DNA from: Clostridia bacterium
Lineage (GTDB): Bacteria > Bacillota_A > Clostridia > Christensenellales > Aristaeellaceae
Assembly: GCA_017412025.1 (NCBI GenBank)
Contig: JAFQOY010000126.1
Coordinates: 1-31,720, forward strand
Reading direction: 5' to 3'
Length of the DNA: 31,720 nucleotides
The notes below the pieces were generated by a model. That model saw nothing but the letters and a program-made list of their open reading frames with translations. It searched no databases and had not been told where the DNA came from. A program made the position numbers and the translations under genes. The first letter of the stretch is position 1, and every line of letters starts with the position of its first letter. Positions 31,023 to 31,720 of this stretch are shown here, piece after piece.

Positions 31023-31535
31023 GTGAAGAGCGGGATCGTTGTGCCCTCGCCCATCGGGGCGCTCTGGATGGAGGAGGACGGCGAGGGGCTTTGTGCTGTG
31101 CGCATGGCTTTGAACGAGGAGGAGTCCTGTCCTGAAACGCCGCTGCTTGCAAAGGCGCGGACGCAGATTCAGGCGTATTTTTCCGGATCGATCCGCCGGT
31201 TCGATCTGCCGCTGTCGCAGAATGGATCGGCATTTGATCTGGCTGTCTGGCGTGCTCTTCAGGGCATTCCGTACGGCGAAGTGAGGACGTATGGCGAACT
31301 GGCCCGGCTTCTTGGCAGGCCATCCGCCGCAAGGGCAGTCGGCGGCGCATGCAGTCGCAATCCCCTGTTGATCGTCGTTCCCTGTCACAGGGTCATCGCA
31401 GCCTCCGGGATGCTGACTGGTTTTTCTGCAGGGCTTGGGGTTAAACGCAAGCTGCTCCTGCATGAAGGACATGGTTTGGACGCCCTGAGAGCGTCTGCTT
31501 CTGATTCGGACATGCAGCGCAATAGAACAGAATAA
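31023..31535 (+). CDS. ogt: Methylated-DNA-[protein]-cysteine S-methyltransferase
   Basis: 170-aa suicide repair protein that removes methyl from O6-methylguanine in DNA. The acceptor is Cys121 in VVPCHRVIAASG. The helix-turn-helix segment is GEVRTYGELARLLGRPSAARAVGGACSRNP and is complete; N-terminal VPSPIGALW starts the ribonuclease-like domain. I chose GTG 31023 because the domain begins at residue 5 and GAGAG lies just upstream; earlier in-frame TTG/GTG codons lie in the peptidase gene. There is a short extra tail of about 20 residues after KRKLLLHEG. It follows the M20 gene after 7 bases. Confidence 0.93.
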   Translation: MKSGIVVPSPIGALWMEEDGEGLCAVRMALNEEESCPETPLLAKARTQIQAYFSGSIRRFDLPLSQNGSAFDLAVWRALQGIPYGEVRTYGELARLLGRPSAARAVGGACSRNPLLIVVPCHRVIAASGMLTGFSAGLGVKRKLLLHEGHGLDALRASASDSDMQRNRTE

Positions 31536-31560
31536 AGGCAGTATGCTGCATATGCAAATC

Positions 31561-31720
31561 AGCCTCCCGGAATCCGGGAGGCTCAGACCGTCAACAAAGT
31601 ATTGTTGACGGTCTGTCGCTGCAAGTCTGCTAACGCATACTTGCAGCGGATAAAACATCATTTTCTTGTACGCTGCGCGTACGGCCAGAAAATGATATAG
31701 GAAGCGGCTTGCAGCCGCTC
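31561..31720. repeat. Run of five adjacent hairpins with unrelated stems (cut by window end)
   Basis: In order: stem 31561-31569/31575-31583 (AGCCTCCCG); stem 31584-31597/31602-31615 (14 bp, CAGACCGTCAACAA); stem 31617-31626/31639-31648 (10 bp, CGCTGCAAGT); a two-part stem 31657-31666/31687-31696 with inner 31668-31673/31677-31682; and stem 31703-31709/31713-31719 (AGCGGCT). All are perfect in their arms, none shares its sequence with another, and none is followed by a T run of five or more. There is no reading frame of note here. It follows ogt and may include its 3' end signals. Confidence 0.75.

Noticed and set aside
31561..31720. CRISPR array or tandem terminators at the right end
   Set aside because: The stems are all different, there is no repeat-spacer periodicity and no T runs follow the hairpins.

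Overview
The window looks like a piece of chromosome from a GC-rich Gram-positive member of the Bacillota, most likely an uncultured gut-type Clostridia. The evidence is family content and signals: DegV, YitT, SpoVB-like, LuxS/MTA-nucleosidase, BMP-type nucleoside transporter and ComEC genes, strong AGGAGG-type ribosome binding sites, and TTGACA/TATAAT promoters. I cannot fix the genus. There are no tRNAs, rRNAs, CRISPR arrays, insertion sequences or phage genes. Coding is dense, with short intergenic gaps that hold readable promoters and terminators.

Layout. 1-1206: end of an OmpR-type response regulator overlapping its histidine kinase. 1319-3107: a DegV protein convergent with a YitT membrane protein, sharing a perfect bidirectional terminator. 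3242-4401 (minus): luxS then mtnN, which together convert S-adenosylhomocysteine to homocysteine and the AI-2 precursor. 4602-6767: a lone GH112 beta-galactoside phosphorylase, overlapping tail to tail with a SpoVB-like flippase (6758-8074, minus). 8134-9530: dCMP deaminase and two GNAT acetyltransferases. 9598-14412 (minus): a complete BMP-family nucleoside-type ABC importer in two transcription units, the binding protein alone and ATPase plus two permeases. 14737-24837: one tightly coupled operon with four GT2 glycosyltransferases, a pyruvyl transferase, an iron-sulfur FrhB/FdhB-like protein, a MATE/MOP transporter and comEC. 24882-25715: a diverged ParB-like protein. 25816-27136: a second DegV coupled to tadA. 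27297-28559: a lysA-type decarboxylase. 28588-29817 (minus): a serine beta-lactamase-fold hydrolase divergent from an M20 peptidase and ogt (29861-31535). 31561-31720: a non-coding run of five adjacent, unrelated hairpins cut by the window edge.

The most notable regulatory signal is a module shared by the two promoters of the nucleoside importer. Each has AATCCGRAYATT, then a CGG half-site, then TTGACA-N17-(-10), with identical spacing at every step. The first element resembles the PurR PurBox and its distance from the predicted start site resembles the activating geometry described for Lactococcus. Other points worth a look are an 11-bp-phased triple repeat in front of degV beside the two-component genes, a tandem repeat in the luxS leader, a polysaccharide operon without a recognisable polymerase or priming transferase but with comEC at its end, and the terminal hairpin train.
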